Shown here: in pieces, positions 24,862 to 32,791 of the stretch
Layout: every line of letters begins with the position of its first letter
How positions within the stretch are numbered: position 1 is the first letter of the stretch
From: Sphingomonadales bacterium
GTDB taxonomy: Bacteria; Pseudomonadota; Alphaproteobacteria; Sphingomonadales; Sphingomonadaceae
Reading direction: 5' to 3'
Assembly: GCA_025356275.1 (NCBI GenBank)
Contig: JANXUK010000116.1
Location: forward strand, 1-41,759
DNA length: 41,759 nt
Translations under genes and position numbers: made by a program
The notes under the pieces: generated by a model
The model's input: only the letters and a program-made list of their open reading frames with translations
Databases searched by the model: none
Told to the model about the DNA's origin: nothing

Positions 24862-27357
24862 ATGATGATACGGTTTACTTCGACGGTCGGTCTGTACGCG
24901 ATGATGATCGGCGCCGCCCTGGCTCAGCCCGCCTTCGCCCAAACTGCCTCCAACCAGACTGCCTCCAACCAGGCTGGCGCAGCGCCTGATGCCAAGCCGG
25001 CGGATGGCGTGGCGGATATTGTCGTCACCGCGCAGCGCCGGACCGAAAGCTCGCAAAAGGCGGCTATCGCCATCGATGTCATCACCAATGCCGCGCTGAA
25101 GAACGCCGGCATCGTCACCGCCGACACGCTGAACGCCGCCGCCCCCGCGCTGATCGTCACGCGGGCGGGTGGCGCAAACACCAGCTTTTATGTGCGCGGC
25201 GTCGGCAATTTCACCAGCAACGCCTATGCCGACCCGTCGATCGCGTTCAATCTGGACGGGGTCTATCTGGGCCGCCCGACCTCGACTACCGGCGCGTTCT
25301 ACGATCTGGACCGGGTCGAAGTGCTGAAAGGGCCGCAGGGCACGCTCTATGGCCGCAATGCCACCGGCGGCGCGATCAACGTCATCCCCACCAAGCCCAA
25401 GCTGGGGGTCAACGGCGGCTATGCCAACATCGGGTATGGCAGTTTCAACACCGTGGACGGCGAAGCCGCGCTCAATCTTGCGGTCGGCGCCGACACCGCG
25501 CTGCGCTTTTCGGGCAAGGTCATCAACGGCAACGGGTACAATGACGACGGCACCAATGACGAGGTCGGCCAGGCGTTTCGCGCCCAAGTGCTGCACCGCT
25601 TTAGCGACGATCTGACCATCCGCGTCGCCGGGGATTATTCGCATAATGGCGGCATGGGGCCGGGCGCCTCGTTCAATGGGGTCTACAGCTATGCCCCCGG
25701 CGCACCGGCGGCGGCGCAGGCGATCCCCGCCTATGTCTATGCCAATGCGCCGTCCGGGCTGGGGCCTTACAGCGGGCTGCTGACGCCTGCCGCCAAGGCC
25801 TATTTTTCGACATTTGTGATCGGTGGTCCGTTCATCAACCCGGCCCCGATCCTGTCGCCCTATCTCAACAACACCTATTGGGGGGTCAATGCCGAGGTCA
25901 CGGCCAATACCGGCATCGGCACAGTCACCTTCATCCCCGCCTATCGCGACGCCAAAATCGACAACCGATTCAACGGCCCCGCCTTCGAGGCCGGCATCGT
26001 CGCCGAGCATGACAAGCAGCTCAGCGGCGAGCTGCGGCTGGACGGCAAATCGGTGGGCCCGGTCGACTGGCTGGTCGGCATCTTCGCCTTCTCCGAGAAG
26101 ATCAATGTGCCGCATTACACCTTCTCGCAATATGTGGTGAATGTGTATCAGGCGCTGACCACTGGCACCGATTCCTATGCCGGATTTGGCCGGGTGGTGT
26201 GGCATGCCACCGACAGTTTGCGGCTGACCGGCGGCGGGCGGTACAGCGTCGATACCAAGCATTTCAATGGCGTGGGCGATACGCTGATCGAGATTTGCAC
26301 CGCGCCCGGCGCATTTGGCCCTGGCACCGGCTGCTTTGGCGGACCCTCGGTGCCGGCGGTGGCCAATCTGGCGGCGTTCAATACGCTTGGCCTGACCGGT
26401 CCGTCCTTTCCGGGCGGGCCCGGCGTGGTCATTCCCGATGGGCCGCCGGTGTCATTCGGCACGCATGGCAATCTGCTGCTGGATCAGCGTCTTGTGGTGA
26501 ATTCGCAGAGTACCTTCCGCCGGTTCACATACCGGCTGGGCGCTGAATTCGATGTCGCCCCGCATTCGTTGCTCTACGCCACCTATGAGACCGGCTATCA
26601 CAGCGGCGGCTTCTCATTCTCGGCAAGCCATCCGACCTTTGCGCCCGAATATATCACCGCGATGACGCTGGGATCGAAGAACCGCTTCCTCGACAACCGG
26701 CTCCAACTGAATGTTGAGGCATTCCGCTGGAAATACACCAACCAGCAGGTTTCGCATTTCGGATTCGAGGCAGACGGCACGACCAATTTGTTTACCGAGA
26801 ACATCGGTGCCTCGACCATTCAGGGCGTCGATGTCGATGTGCAACTGCGCCCGATGCCTAACACCGTGCTGACTGGATCGGTGCAGGTGCTGGACAACAA
26901 ATACGACAATTTCAGCTTCATCCTGCCTGCCGGGGGCACCAATCTGCCGCCGGTGGTCGGTTGCCCCTATGTCACCGCGGCCACTACTTATACGGTCAAT
27001 TGCACCGGGCAGTCCGGGTACAATTCGCCCAAGCTGTCGCTGAATGGCGGGATCGAGCAGACCTTCCCGATGGCCGATTACCGCCTGGTGGTGAACCTTG
27101 ACGCCCGCTATCGTTCCAATGCGATCGACGGTTTTGAGCGGCTGGCCCAGCAGAACACGGGCGCACACACCGTGGTCGATTTCGGCGCCCGGCTAATCGC
27201 GCCGGGTGATCGCTGGACAATCTCGGCCTATGCGCACAATCTGTTCAACGTGGCGGTGCCGGTCGCGACGCAATATAGCGGCTCGACCGGCGGTGATGTA
27301 TCGACCATCTACGCCGCGCCGCGCAATTATGGTGTGCGCGCCGGCGTGAAGTTCTGA
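24862..27357 (+). CDS. TonB-dependent receptor of the catabolic region
   Basis: An 831-residue outer-membrane receptor that probably takes up the compound degraded by the neighbouring enzymes. The start at 24862 follows GGGAG by five bases and opens a signal peptide ending ALAQPAFAQ. A TonB-box-like DIVVTAQRRTESSQKA is followed by a plug with NAAAPALIVTRAGGANTSFYVRGVGNF, DGVYLGRP and VEVLKGPQGTLYGRNATGGAINVIPTKP. The barrel ends ...NYGVRAGVKF. This PQGTLYGRN type is abundant in sphingomonads and is often associated with aromatic or hydrophobic substrates rather than iron. A perfect 15-bp duplication at 24943-24972 gives QTASNQTASNQ just after the signal peptide. Its stop overlaps the GST start. 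Confidence 0.93.
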   Translation: MMIRFTSTVGLYAMMIGAALAQPAFAQTASNQTASNQAGAAPDAKPADGVADIVVTAQRRTESSQKAAIAIDVITNAALKNAGIVTADTLNAAAPALIVTRAGGANTSFYVRGVGNFTSNAYADPSIAFNLDGVYLGRPTSTTGAFYDLDRVEVLKGPQGTLYGRNATGGAINVIPTKPKLGVNGGYANIGYGSFNTVDGEAALNLAVGADTALRFSGKVINGNGYNDDGTNDEVGQAFRAQVLHRFSDDLTIRVAGDYSHNGGMGPGASFNGVYSYAPGAPAAAQAIPAYVYANAPSGLGPYSGLLTPAAKAYFSTFVIGGPFINPAPILSPYLNNTYWGVNAEVTANTGIGTVTFIPAYRDAKIDNRFNGPAFEAGIVAEHDKQLSGELRLDGKSVGPVDWLVGIFAFSEKINVPHYTFSQYVVNVYQALTTGTDSYAGFGRVVWHATDSLRLTGGGRYSVDTKHFNGVGDTLIEICTAPGAFGPGTGCFGGPSVPAVANLAAFNTLGLTGPSFPGGPGVVIPDGPPVSFGTHGNLLLDQRLVVNSQSTFRRFTYRLGAEFDVAPHSLLYATYETGYHSGGFSFSASHPTFAPEYITAMTLGSKNRFLDNRLQLNVEAFRWKYTNQQVSHFGFEADGTTNLFTENIGASTIQGVDVDVQLRPMPNTVLTGSVQVLDNKYDNFSFILPAGGTNLPPVVGCPYVTAATTYTVNCTGQSGYNSPKLSLNGGIEQTFPMADYRLVVNLDARYRSNAIDGFERLAQQNTGAHTVVDFGARLIAPGDRWTISAYAHNLFNVAVPVATQYSGSTGGDVSTIYAAPRNYGVRAGVKF
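24943..24972. repeat. 15-bp tandem duplication after the receptor signal peptide
   Basis: ACTGCCTCCAACCAG occurs twice in direct succession, in frame, repeating TASNQ in the presumably disordered stretch before the TonB box. Confidence 0.85.
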
Positions 27358-28007
27358 TGCTGACGCTGTACGGCCACCCCTTCTCGCGCGCGCATCGGGT
27401 AATGTGGATGCTGGGCGAGCTGGGGTTGCCGTACACCCATGTGCCCACCGGCTTTCAGGATGGCGGCACGCGCACCGCCGAATTCCTGAAGATCAACCCC
27501 AATGGCCGGGTGCCAGTGCTCGTCGATGACGGGGAGGCGATATTCGAATCACTGGCGATCAATCTGTATCTTGCCCGCAAATATGGCGCGTCGGCGGCGC
27601 TGATGGATGAAGCCCTGGCAGTGCAGTGGAGCCTATGGGGCGCCACCGAAATCGAGAAGGCGCTGTTGTTTGCAGCTGCCAACCTGCTGCTGTTCCCCCC
27701 GGAAGGCCGCAGCGCCGCGCATCTGACGCTGGCCCTGCGCAAGCTGGACCGGCCGTTTCGGGTGCTGGACGCGCATCTGGCCGCGCGCGCGTACCTGCTG
27801 GGAGAGCATTTTTCGGTGGCTGATTGCAACCTTGCCGGGATGATGACGCTGATTCCGATTGCCGGGGTGCCGGTGGATGATTACCCGCATCTGACGGCGT
27901 GGCTGGGCCGCTGTCTGGAGCGACCTGCTGCCGCCGATTGGAAGCCAATCCGATTTACCGTACCGTGCCCGCCGACGCCCGATGGCCTGCTGGCGATGTT
28001 TTTGTGA
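27357..28007 (+). CDS. Glutathione S-transferase family protein
   Basis: The 216-residue protein has the two-domain GST layout. The N-terminal thioredoxin-like domain contains LYGHPFSRAHRVMWMLGELGLPYTHV, NPNGRVPVLVDDGEAIFESLAINLYLARKYG (glutathione-binding cis-Pro and ES motif), and the C-terminal helical domain includes YLLGEHFSVADCNLAGMM. A serine in HPFSRAHR is at the usual catalytic position. It may conjugate, isomerise or detoxify an intermediate of the nearby catabolic pathway. Its ATG overlaps the TonB receptor stop (TGATG), so the two are translationally coupled. The substrate is unknown. Confidence 0.9.
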   Translation: MLTLYGHPFSRAHRVMWMLGELGLPYTHVPTGFQDGGTRTAEFLKINPNGRVPVLVDDGEAIFESLAINLYLARKYGASAALMDEALAVQWSLWGATEIEKALLFAAANLLLFPPEGRSAAHLTLALRKLDRPFRVLDAHLAARAYLLGEHFSVADCNLAGMMTLIPIAGVPVDDYPHLTAWLGRCLERPAAADWKPIRFTVPCPPTPDGLLAMFL

Positions 28008-28017
28008 GGGGGAACGC

Positions 28018-28419
28018 ATGCTGACCAAGCAGCAAAATGGTCTGTTACTGTTGGCGCGGGTGCTGATGGCGTCCTTGTTCCTGTGGTCGGGGGCGGAGAA
28101 GATTTTTGACTTCCGCCATGCGATCGGCTTTGCCGCGCATATGGGGATGCCGTTGGCAGGCCCGCTGATGCCGCTGGCGATCCTGCTGGAGCTGGGCTGC
28201 GGGCTGATGATCCTGGCGGGGTGGAACGCGCGCATCGGCGCTGCGGTGCTGGCGCTGTGGATGCTGGTGCTGGGGCCGTGGTTCCATCAATTCTGGCACG
28301 CGCCGCCGGCATTGTGGCAGATGATGATCGATGATTTCTTCCACCATTTCGTGATGGTCGGCGGCATGCTGTATATCGTGGTGTTCGGCCCCGGCGATTA
28401 TGCGATCAAAGCTGCCTAG
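28018..28419 (+). CDS. DoxX-family integral membrane protein
   Basis: The 133-residue protein has about four hydrophobic segments. It begins LLLLARVLMASLFLWSGAEKIFDF, the usual DoxX opening with an acidic/lysine pair after the first helix, and continues PLMPLAILLELGCGLMILAGW, AAVLALWMLVLGPW and FVMVGGMLYIVVFG. DoxX proteins are poorly defined membrane subunits, sometimes linked to quinone or thiol metabolism. The start at 28018 follows GAGGGGG by five bases and lies ten bases after the GST stop, so it is third in a receptor-GST-DoxX unit. Which of the pathway steps it serves cannot be told. Confidence 0.85.
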   Translation: MLTKQQNGLLLLARVLMASLFLWSGAEKIFDFRHAIGFAAHMGMPLAGPLMPLAILLELGCGLMILAGWNARIGAAVLALWMLVLGPWFHQFWHAPPALWQMMIDDFFHHFVMVGGMLYIVVFGPGDYAIKAA

Positions 28420-28552
28420 AGCGGGCCTGATCTGAGCCGATCGGATCAGCCGCTCCAGGTTGCCACTCTACCGCATCTTTTCCGAGTTTCGCGCTGTTCG
28501 AAAATCGACCTAGAGCGTGATGACGTTTTGTTGAAACGTTATCACGCTCTTA
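28418..28552. repeat. CTAGAGC-type palindromes between convergent DoxX and carotenoid oxygenase genes
   Basis: CTAGAGCGGGCCTGATC...GATCAGCCGCTC spans about 28418-28456. A nearly perfect palindrome, CTAGAGCGTGAT...ATCACGCTCTTA, spans 28510-28552. They belong with the units at 4587-4630 and 5182-5222. The position between converging genes would suit bidirectional termination. Confidence 0.7.
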
Positions 28553-28579
28553 GCCTTAGTTGCCGCGTGATTTGCCGCT

Positions 28580-28656
28580 CTAGTGGTTCGTTTCCGACAT
28601 TTGCATCCCTTTCGGCTAGGGCAGAGGCAAATGTCGGAAAACATAAGAACCACTAG
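28580..28656. repeat. CTAGTGG palindromic element, copy C
   Basis: A 77-bp near-palindrome with arms CTAGTGGTTCGTTTCCGACATTTGC and, in reverse complement, CTAGTGGTTC(TTAT)GTTTTCCGACATTTGC. The right end supplies the TAG stop codon of the carotenoid oxygenase gene at 28653-28655, so element and coding sequence overlap there. Confidence 0.85.
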
Positions 28657-30092
28657 GCGCAGCCTTCGACCCAGATGCCGTGGAATCCCTCGTGCACGCG
28701 CGCGGGGAATTTGATCACCGCTACCGGCCCCGCGCCCAGATTGCGCGCGTCCAGGATGACGCAATCGGTGCGGTTTTCGGCGCGACGCCCGACCATCGTG
28801 ATCAGCCAGCCGTCACCCTCCTCGGCATCGGCGCTGCGCGGCACGAAAATCGGCTCCTCCGGCGATGAATCCGGCCCGGCGTAATAGTAATCGAGCGCGC
28901 CTGTCTGTGCGTCGAAATGACCGAGGCAGGTGAACGGCGGTCCCTTGGGGCCTATCGCCAGCATCGGCCCCAAAGCGGTATTGCTGGTGCCGAACCAGAA
29001 ATGCCGGGTGCGCAATGTGGCAAAGCGCGGGTCGATCATCGGCATCTCGCCAATGTGATCGAAAATCCGCTCCGACACGAAGCCGTCCGCGTTGCTGGCC
29101 ATGTCCAGCGTCCAGCGATAGGCGAAGGGCGGTGCCTCGCGCGCGGCCGGATTGTTGATGTCAGGGAATTGCGAGAGCCAGCCGGTCTGTGTGATAAAAT
29201 GTTCGAGGTGGAGCAGGCTGCCCTCCTCCCACGCATTGAACGTATGCGTCTCCATCACGGCCTTGGGCGCCGTGAACCAGCGGACATGCGCGGCGCCGCC
29301 GACCCGGCGCGGCACAACCCCGACCATCGTCGGCCTGGTATCATCCCAATGGAAAAATGCCTCACCCGCCTGCACCCGCGCCCAGTCGCAGATCATCGGG
29401 CAGATCGTGAAGATCACGTAATGCTCGGACAACAGGCAATCATGCACCATCGAGGGATAGGGCGCCTCAAAGCTCTCGCTGCGGGTCAGCGTGCCGTCGG
29501 GTGCGATATAGAACAGCGTAATGATATTATCGGCGACGGTGCGCGTGAAATAGCCGAAAGCCACCAGCTCGCCGGTGCGCGGATCGCGCTTGGGATGCGC
29601 GGTGAACGTGTCGGAGCGCAGTTCACCGCCGAAATCATACGTACCGATGGTGGCCAGGGTCGCGGGATCGATCTCCACCGGTCGCGCCGCCTCTTTCAGC
29701 GCGAACAGCCGCCCGCCGTGCCACAGCATAGCGGTGTTGGCAGTGTTGCGATCGCGCCCCGCCACGCTGGCATCATCGGTGAACATGTTGCGGTATTTGC
29801 CGAAAAGCGCTTTGCCCGCCGCACGCTCCAGCTGCAACTTTTCCGTTTCCACATAGCGGGTGGTCAACCGCGCCCGGCCATCCGCGATGCTGACCTTATG
29901 GATCATGCCATCGCCGTTGAGGAAAAGGTCGTCGGCGAATAGCGGCGCATGCGCATGGTCGGCGCTGTTGCGGATATAGGCGCCGTTCAGACCCGCCGGG
30001 ATAGTGCCGATCACCTCCAGATCATGGACGTTGCCCTCGATCCGCACCGGCGCTGCATAGCCGCGAAACACCGGCGTATCGGGAAAATGCAT
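28653..30092 (-). CDS. Carotenoid oxygenase family protein (carotenoid/stilbene cleavage dioxygenase)
   Basis: The 479-residue product is a non-heme iron dioxygenase of the carotenoid oxygenase family, which cleaves C=C bonds in carotenoids, stilbenes or phenylpropenes. All four iron histidines are visible: His166 (DTFTAHPKRD), His217 (PSMVHDCLL), His283 (METHTFNAWEEG) and His471 (HEGFHGIWVE). The propeller opening, VIGTIPAGLNGAYIRNSAD, and FLNGDGMIHKV are also typical. In sphingomonads many members are lignostilbene dioxygenases, and the nearby catabolic genes favour an aromatic rather than a pigment role, but this is inference. The ATG at 30092 is chosen because TAGGAG lies seven bases upstream; an ATG two codons earlier is too close to that site. 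It is the last gene of the minus-strand array. Confidence 0.92.
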   Translation of the reverse strand: MHFPDTPVFRGYAAPVRIEGNVHDLEVIGTIPAGLNGAYIRNSADHAHAPLFADDLFLNGDGMIHKVSIADGRARLTTRYVETEKLQLERAAGKALFGKYRNMFTDDASVAGRDRNTANTAMLWHGGRLFALKEAARPVEIDPATLATIGTYDFGGELRSDTFTAHPKRDPRTGELVAFGYFTRTVADNIITLFYIAPDGTLTRSESFEAPYPSMVHDCLLSEHYVIFTICPMICDWARVQAGEAFFHWDDTRPTMVGVVPRRVGGAAHVRWFTAPKAVMETHTFNAWEEGSLLHLEHFITQTGWLSQFPDINNPAAREAPPFAYRWTLDMASNADGFVSERIFDHIGEMPMIDPRFATLRTRHFWFGTSNTALGPMLAIGPKGPPFTCLGHFDAQTGALDYYYAGPDSSPEEPIFVPRSADAEEGDGWLITMVGRRAENRTDCVILDARNLGAGPVAVIKFPARVHEGFHGIWVEGCA

Positions 30093-30102
30093 GGCCATGC
30101 TC

Positions 30103-31296
30103 CTAAAGCTCGGTGATGTGTTCGGGGAAGGCATGCAACCGTTCGCAGCCGATGGGCGTGATCAGGTAATTGTCGCAAAGCCAGTGCAACCCGTTCGGGC
30201 TGTCATAGGTCGGGTGGCACGAGATCACCATATTGGCGGCCAGCAGCATCGGCTCATCAAACCGCACCAGCGGGCGCTCCACCATGTCCAGCCCCATCGA
30301 GTGGCAATGCAGCCGGTCCTCGGGCGGGCGGCCATTGGCGTCCATAAATCCGTTGTAACCCTGCCAGATCGAGGCACAATCGGCGCCGGGCTTCAGGCGG
30401 TCGAGCATGAATTGCCGCGCCTCGCGCACAAAGCCCAGGTGCTCCTGCTGCGCCGCCGAGGCCTTGCCCATCACCGCGCTGCGACCCAGCTCGCAATAAT
30501 AGCCGCCGGCGCCCGCACTTTCGATCAGCACCGCGATCTCGTCGCCGCGCTCGATCACGCGGTTCTGGAAGTGGCGGTTGGCAAAGAAGCTGCCCTTGCC
30601 GGCCGGGTACGACGCGCACATATACAGGCCTTGCTCGGAACCATGCGCCAGGCACACCGCCTCCGCGGCGGCGGAGATGTCGCGGTCACGCTTGCCGGGG
30701 GCGAAAGCGGCGAAGGCGGCCTGCATGGCTTCATCCTGCATCTGTGCGGTTTGCCGCAGATAGCCGATTTCCTCGTCGGATTTGATCGCCTTGATCCGGT
30801 CGATCATGTCAGAGACATCGACAAAGCGCGCGTCGGGCAAAGCCTCCTTCAGTGCCGTGATCAGCGCATAGGGCAGCGTCGACAGGCCGACCATGCCGAT
30901 GGTGCCGCGCGCATAAGGCGCCAAGGCCGAGGCGGTGAGGCCGGCCTCATAGGCGGCGGAATAACCGGCGGTGCAATAGGTCGGGCAGGTCATCACCCGC
31001 GCGACGCCGCGCCACATGCCGTCGCCTTGCGGGGACACCGCGACATCATGGCCAAAGCCGCCCTGCCCGATCAGGATCATGCCGCTGTCAGCCGGGAACA
31101 CCACGCTTTGGAAATAGCCGTTGGTGGCGGGCAAGTCGCTCAGCCATTTGACATAGCCGCCCATGAAATCATTGTTGGCTTGCGCCAGCAGCACGTCCAC
31201 CCCGGCGGCTTCCATCGCAGTGCGGACAGCGGCCCAGCGGCGTTGCAGCTCGGCATCGGACACAGGCGCGTTCAGGCGGGGGCTCAAGGCGGTCAT
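30103..31296 (-). CDS. M24-fold (creatinase/aminopeptidase P-like) protein with altered metal site
   Basis: The 397-residue product has the two-domain pita-bread layout: an N-terminal creatinase-like part (MEAAGVDVLLAQANNDFMGGYVKWLS) and a C-terminal M24 part (IKSDEEIGYLRQTAQMQDEAMQAAF). The usual metal ligands are changed. The aspartate pair appears as Glu residues in IESAGAGGYYCELGRS, the histidine remains in LHCHSMGLD, and the late IEPG-type glutamate is replaced in VISCHPTYD. M24-fold lyases and hydrolases such as creatinase or DddP also depart from the peptidase pattern, so a lyase or hydrolase acting on a small molecule is as likely as a peptidase. It lies between the 2-hydroxyacid dehydrogenase (1-bp gap) and the oxygenase gene. 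Confidence 0.82.
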   Translation of the reverse strand: MTALSPRLNAPVSDAELQRRWAAVRTAMEAAGVDVLLAQANNDFMGGYVKWLSDLPATNGYFQSVVFPADSGMILIGQGGFGHDVAVSPQGDGMWRGVARVMTCPTYCTAGYSAAYEAGLTASALAPYARGTIGMVGLSTLPYALITALKEALPDARFVDVSDMIDRIKAIKSDEEIGYLRQTAQMQDEAMQAAFAAFAPGKRDRDISAAAEAVCLAHGSEQGLYMCASYPAGKGSFFANRHFQNRVIERGDEIAVLIESAGAGGYYCELGRSAVMGKASAAQQEHLGFVREARQFMLDRLKPGADCASIWQGYNGFMDANGRPPEDRLHCHSMGLDMVERPLVRFDEPMLLAANMVISCHPTYDSPNGLHWLCDNYLITPIGCERLHAFPEHITEL

Positions 31297-31297
31297 A

Positions 31298-32251
31298 TCA
31301 TTGCACCCGGTTGATCAGCGCCGGCACCCCGCCGGCCACATAGTTGCGAAGGTTCGCGGCGATAATCGCAAAGGCATCATCGGCATAGCCCGTGTGAAAA
31401 CCGGCGGAATGGGGGCTTATCATCACATTATCGAGGGCCCAGAACGGATGGTCGGCATCCAGCGGCTCGGTCACGAACACATCGAGTGCAGCGCCAGCAA
31501 TCCGCCCGGTGGTCAGCGCCTCCAGCAGCGCAGCCTCATCGACCACGCCGCCCCGCGCCAGGTTGACCAGCACCGCATGGGGCCGCATAGCCGCCAGCAC
31601 TGGGGCATTGACGATATGCCGCGTCTCGGCGGTCAGCGGGGTCAGCAGCACCAGATAATCGAGCTGGGCGACCGCGGCGATCAGGTCGCTGCGCGCATAG
31701 ACGCGGTCGAAGCCGGGCACAGCACGCGCGGTGCCGCTGATCCCGACGATGCGCATACCCAACGCGGCACAGCGCGGTGCCAAAGCGGATGCGATGGCCC
31801 CCAGGCCAAAGATGCCGACGGTCTTGCCATGCAGCAAATTGGCCGGATATTTGTCCCAGCGGCGCGCCTGCTGCGCCGCAAACGCGCGCGGCATCCCCCG
31901 CGAAAAGCCCAGCATCGCAGCCAGCGCCGCCTCGGAGAGTTGCGCCCCGTGGATGCCATGGACGTTGCACACCGCCACATCGGGGCCCAGCGCGGGGTGG
32001 TCCGTCAGATTATCGGTGCCGGTGCCGATCGACTGGACATAGCGCAAGCGGGGCGCGGCCGCGAAAGCCGCAGCGGCATCGGCGTCCAGATGCGGCCCGA
32101 TGGTGATCAGCACCTCTGCCTCGGCCAGCGCCGGCGCCGCCTCCGCCAGATTGCGCGCCGTAGTCACCGTTACCCCGTCCAAAGCCGCCAGCCGTTCCAT
32201 CCGGAACTGGCTCAGCTCGGGCTCATGCAGCCAAGCCAGCACCTGAATCAT
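31298..32251 (-). CDS. D-2-hydroxyacid dehydrogenase (NAD-dependent)
   Basis: The 317-residue protein belongs to the D-isomer 2-hydroxyacid dehydrogenase family, which interconverts 2-oxo and 2-hydroxy acids with NAD(P)H. The substrate-domain part includes YVQSIGTGTDNLTDHPAL. The NAD-binding motif is GKTVGIFGLGAIASALA, with Ala where the usual GxGxxG has its last Gly. The catalytic set is visible as VNLARGGVVDEAALLEAL (Arg), DVFVTEPLDADHP (Glu) and SPHSAGFHTG (His). It overlaps the upstream GlcG-like gene by an ATGA junction and is followed after one base by the M24-fold gene, so it is part of the same transcript. The substrate is unknown. Confidence 0.9.
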   Translation of the reverse strand: MIQVLAWLHEPELSQFRMERLAALDGVTVTTARNLAEAAPALAEAEVLITIGPHLDADAAAAFAAAPRLRYVQSIGTGTDNLTDHPALGPDVAVCNVHGIHGAQLSEAALAAMLGFSRGMPRAFAAQQARRWDKYPANLLHGKTVGIFGLGAIASALAPRCAALGMRIVGISGTARAVPGFDRVYARSDLIAAVAQLDYLVLLTPLTAETRHIVNAPVLAAMRPHAVLVNLARGGVVDEAALLEALTTGRIAGAALDVFVTEPLDADHPFWALDNVMISPHSAGFHTGYADDAFAIIAANLRNYVAGGVPALINRVQ

Positions 32252-32694
32252 GCCCCGGTATCCGCGATCAGCCCCACCGCCGCGATTCCCGCCAGCGCCG
32301 CCGCCTCGTCATTGTCGGCGCTGTCGCCGCTGACCCCCACCGCACCGATGATGTCGCCGCCGGCGTCGCGGATCAGCACCCCGCCCGGCACCGGCACCAA
32401 CCCGGCGGTGATCTGGTTGAACGCGGCATACAGCGCGGGCATTCCCTGCGCCCGTGCTGCCAGCGCGCGCCCGCCGACGCCCATGCCGATACAGCCGCGC
32501 CCCTTGGCAAGCGCGATGTCGAGCCGGTAAGTTCCGGCACGCTCATGTCGCTGCACCGCCAGCAGATGGCCGCCGGCATCCAGCACCGCGACGCATAGCG
32601 GGTCAGAGCCCTTCGCCTCACCCAGCGCCATGGCGGCGCCCGCGATACGGTTGGCGGCAGCCAGGCTCAACACGCGGATTTCGGCAGTAAGCAT
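32248..32694 (-). CDS. GlcG/HbpS-like (DUF336) protein
   Basis: The 148-residue protein matches the GlcG/HbpS family: small alpha/beta proteins found with oxidation or catabolic genes, some of which bind heme and others of which act as accessory or isomerase-like proteins. Motifs include MALGEAKGSDPLCVAVLDAGGHLLAVQRHE, NQITAGLVPVPGGVLIRDAGGDIIGAVGVSGDSADNDEA. It has no signal peptide. The start at 32694 (MLTAEIRV) agrees with the family; an ATG at 32727 would add an unrelated leader. It is the first gene after the IclR gene, with a palindrome in the interval that may control it and the three genes after it. Confidence 0.85.
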   Translation of the reverse strand: MLTAEIRVLSLAAANRIAGAAMALGEAKGSDPLCVAVLDAGGHLLAVQRHERAGTYRLDIALAKGRGCIGMGVGGRALAARAQGMPALYAAFNQITAGLVPVPGGVLIRDAGGDIIGAVGVSGDSADNDEAAALAGIAAVGLIADTGA

Positions 32695-32791
32695 GGGGTC
32701 CGGTCCGGTATGACTGCGCGATTGCATTATTCATGTGCCTGTATCGTGATATTTTCAAACCGCAATACGGTTATTTTATTAATCTGGCAAG
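32695..32791. promoter_or_regulatory. Promoter region with IclR-type palindrome
   Basis: AACCGCAATACGGTT (32758-32772) has perfect AACCG/CGGTT arms around CAATA, in AT-rich sequence just downstream of the IclR-family gene and about 65 bp before the GlcG-like start. Its size and form fit IclR-family operators. It probably drives a secondary promoter for the GlcG to carotenoid oxygenase genes. Confidence 0.6.

Noticed and set aside
24850..26262. Minus-strand open frame of 477 codons
   Set aside because: It is antisense to the TonB receptor, whose plug and barrel motifs are clear, and shows only low-complexity composition.
28580..28656. Copy C as a simple rho-independent terminator
   Set aside because: The hairpin is far longer than usual, has no U-tract, and has relatives inside a broken gene. 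It may still end transcription, but that does not explain its family.
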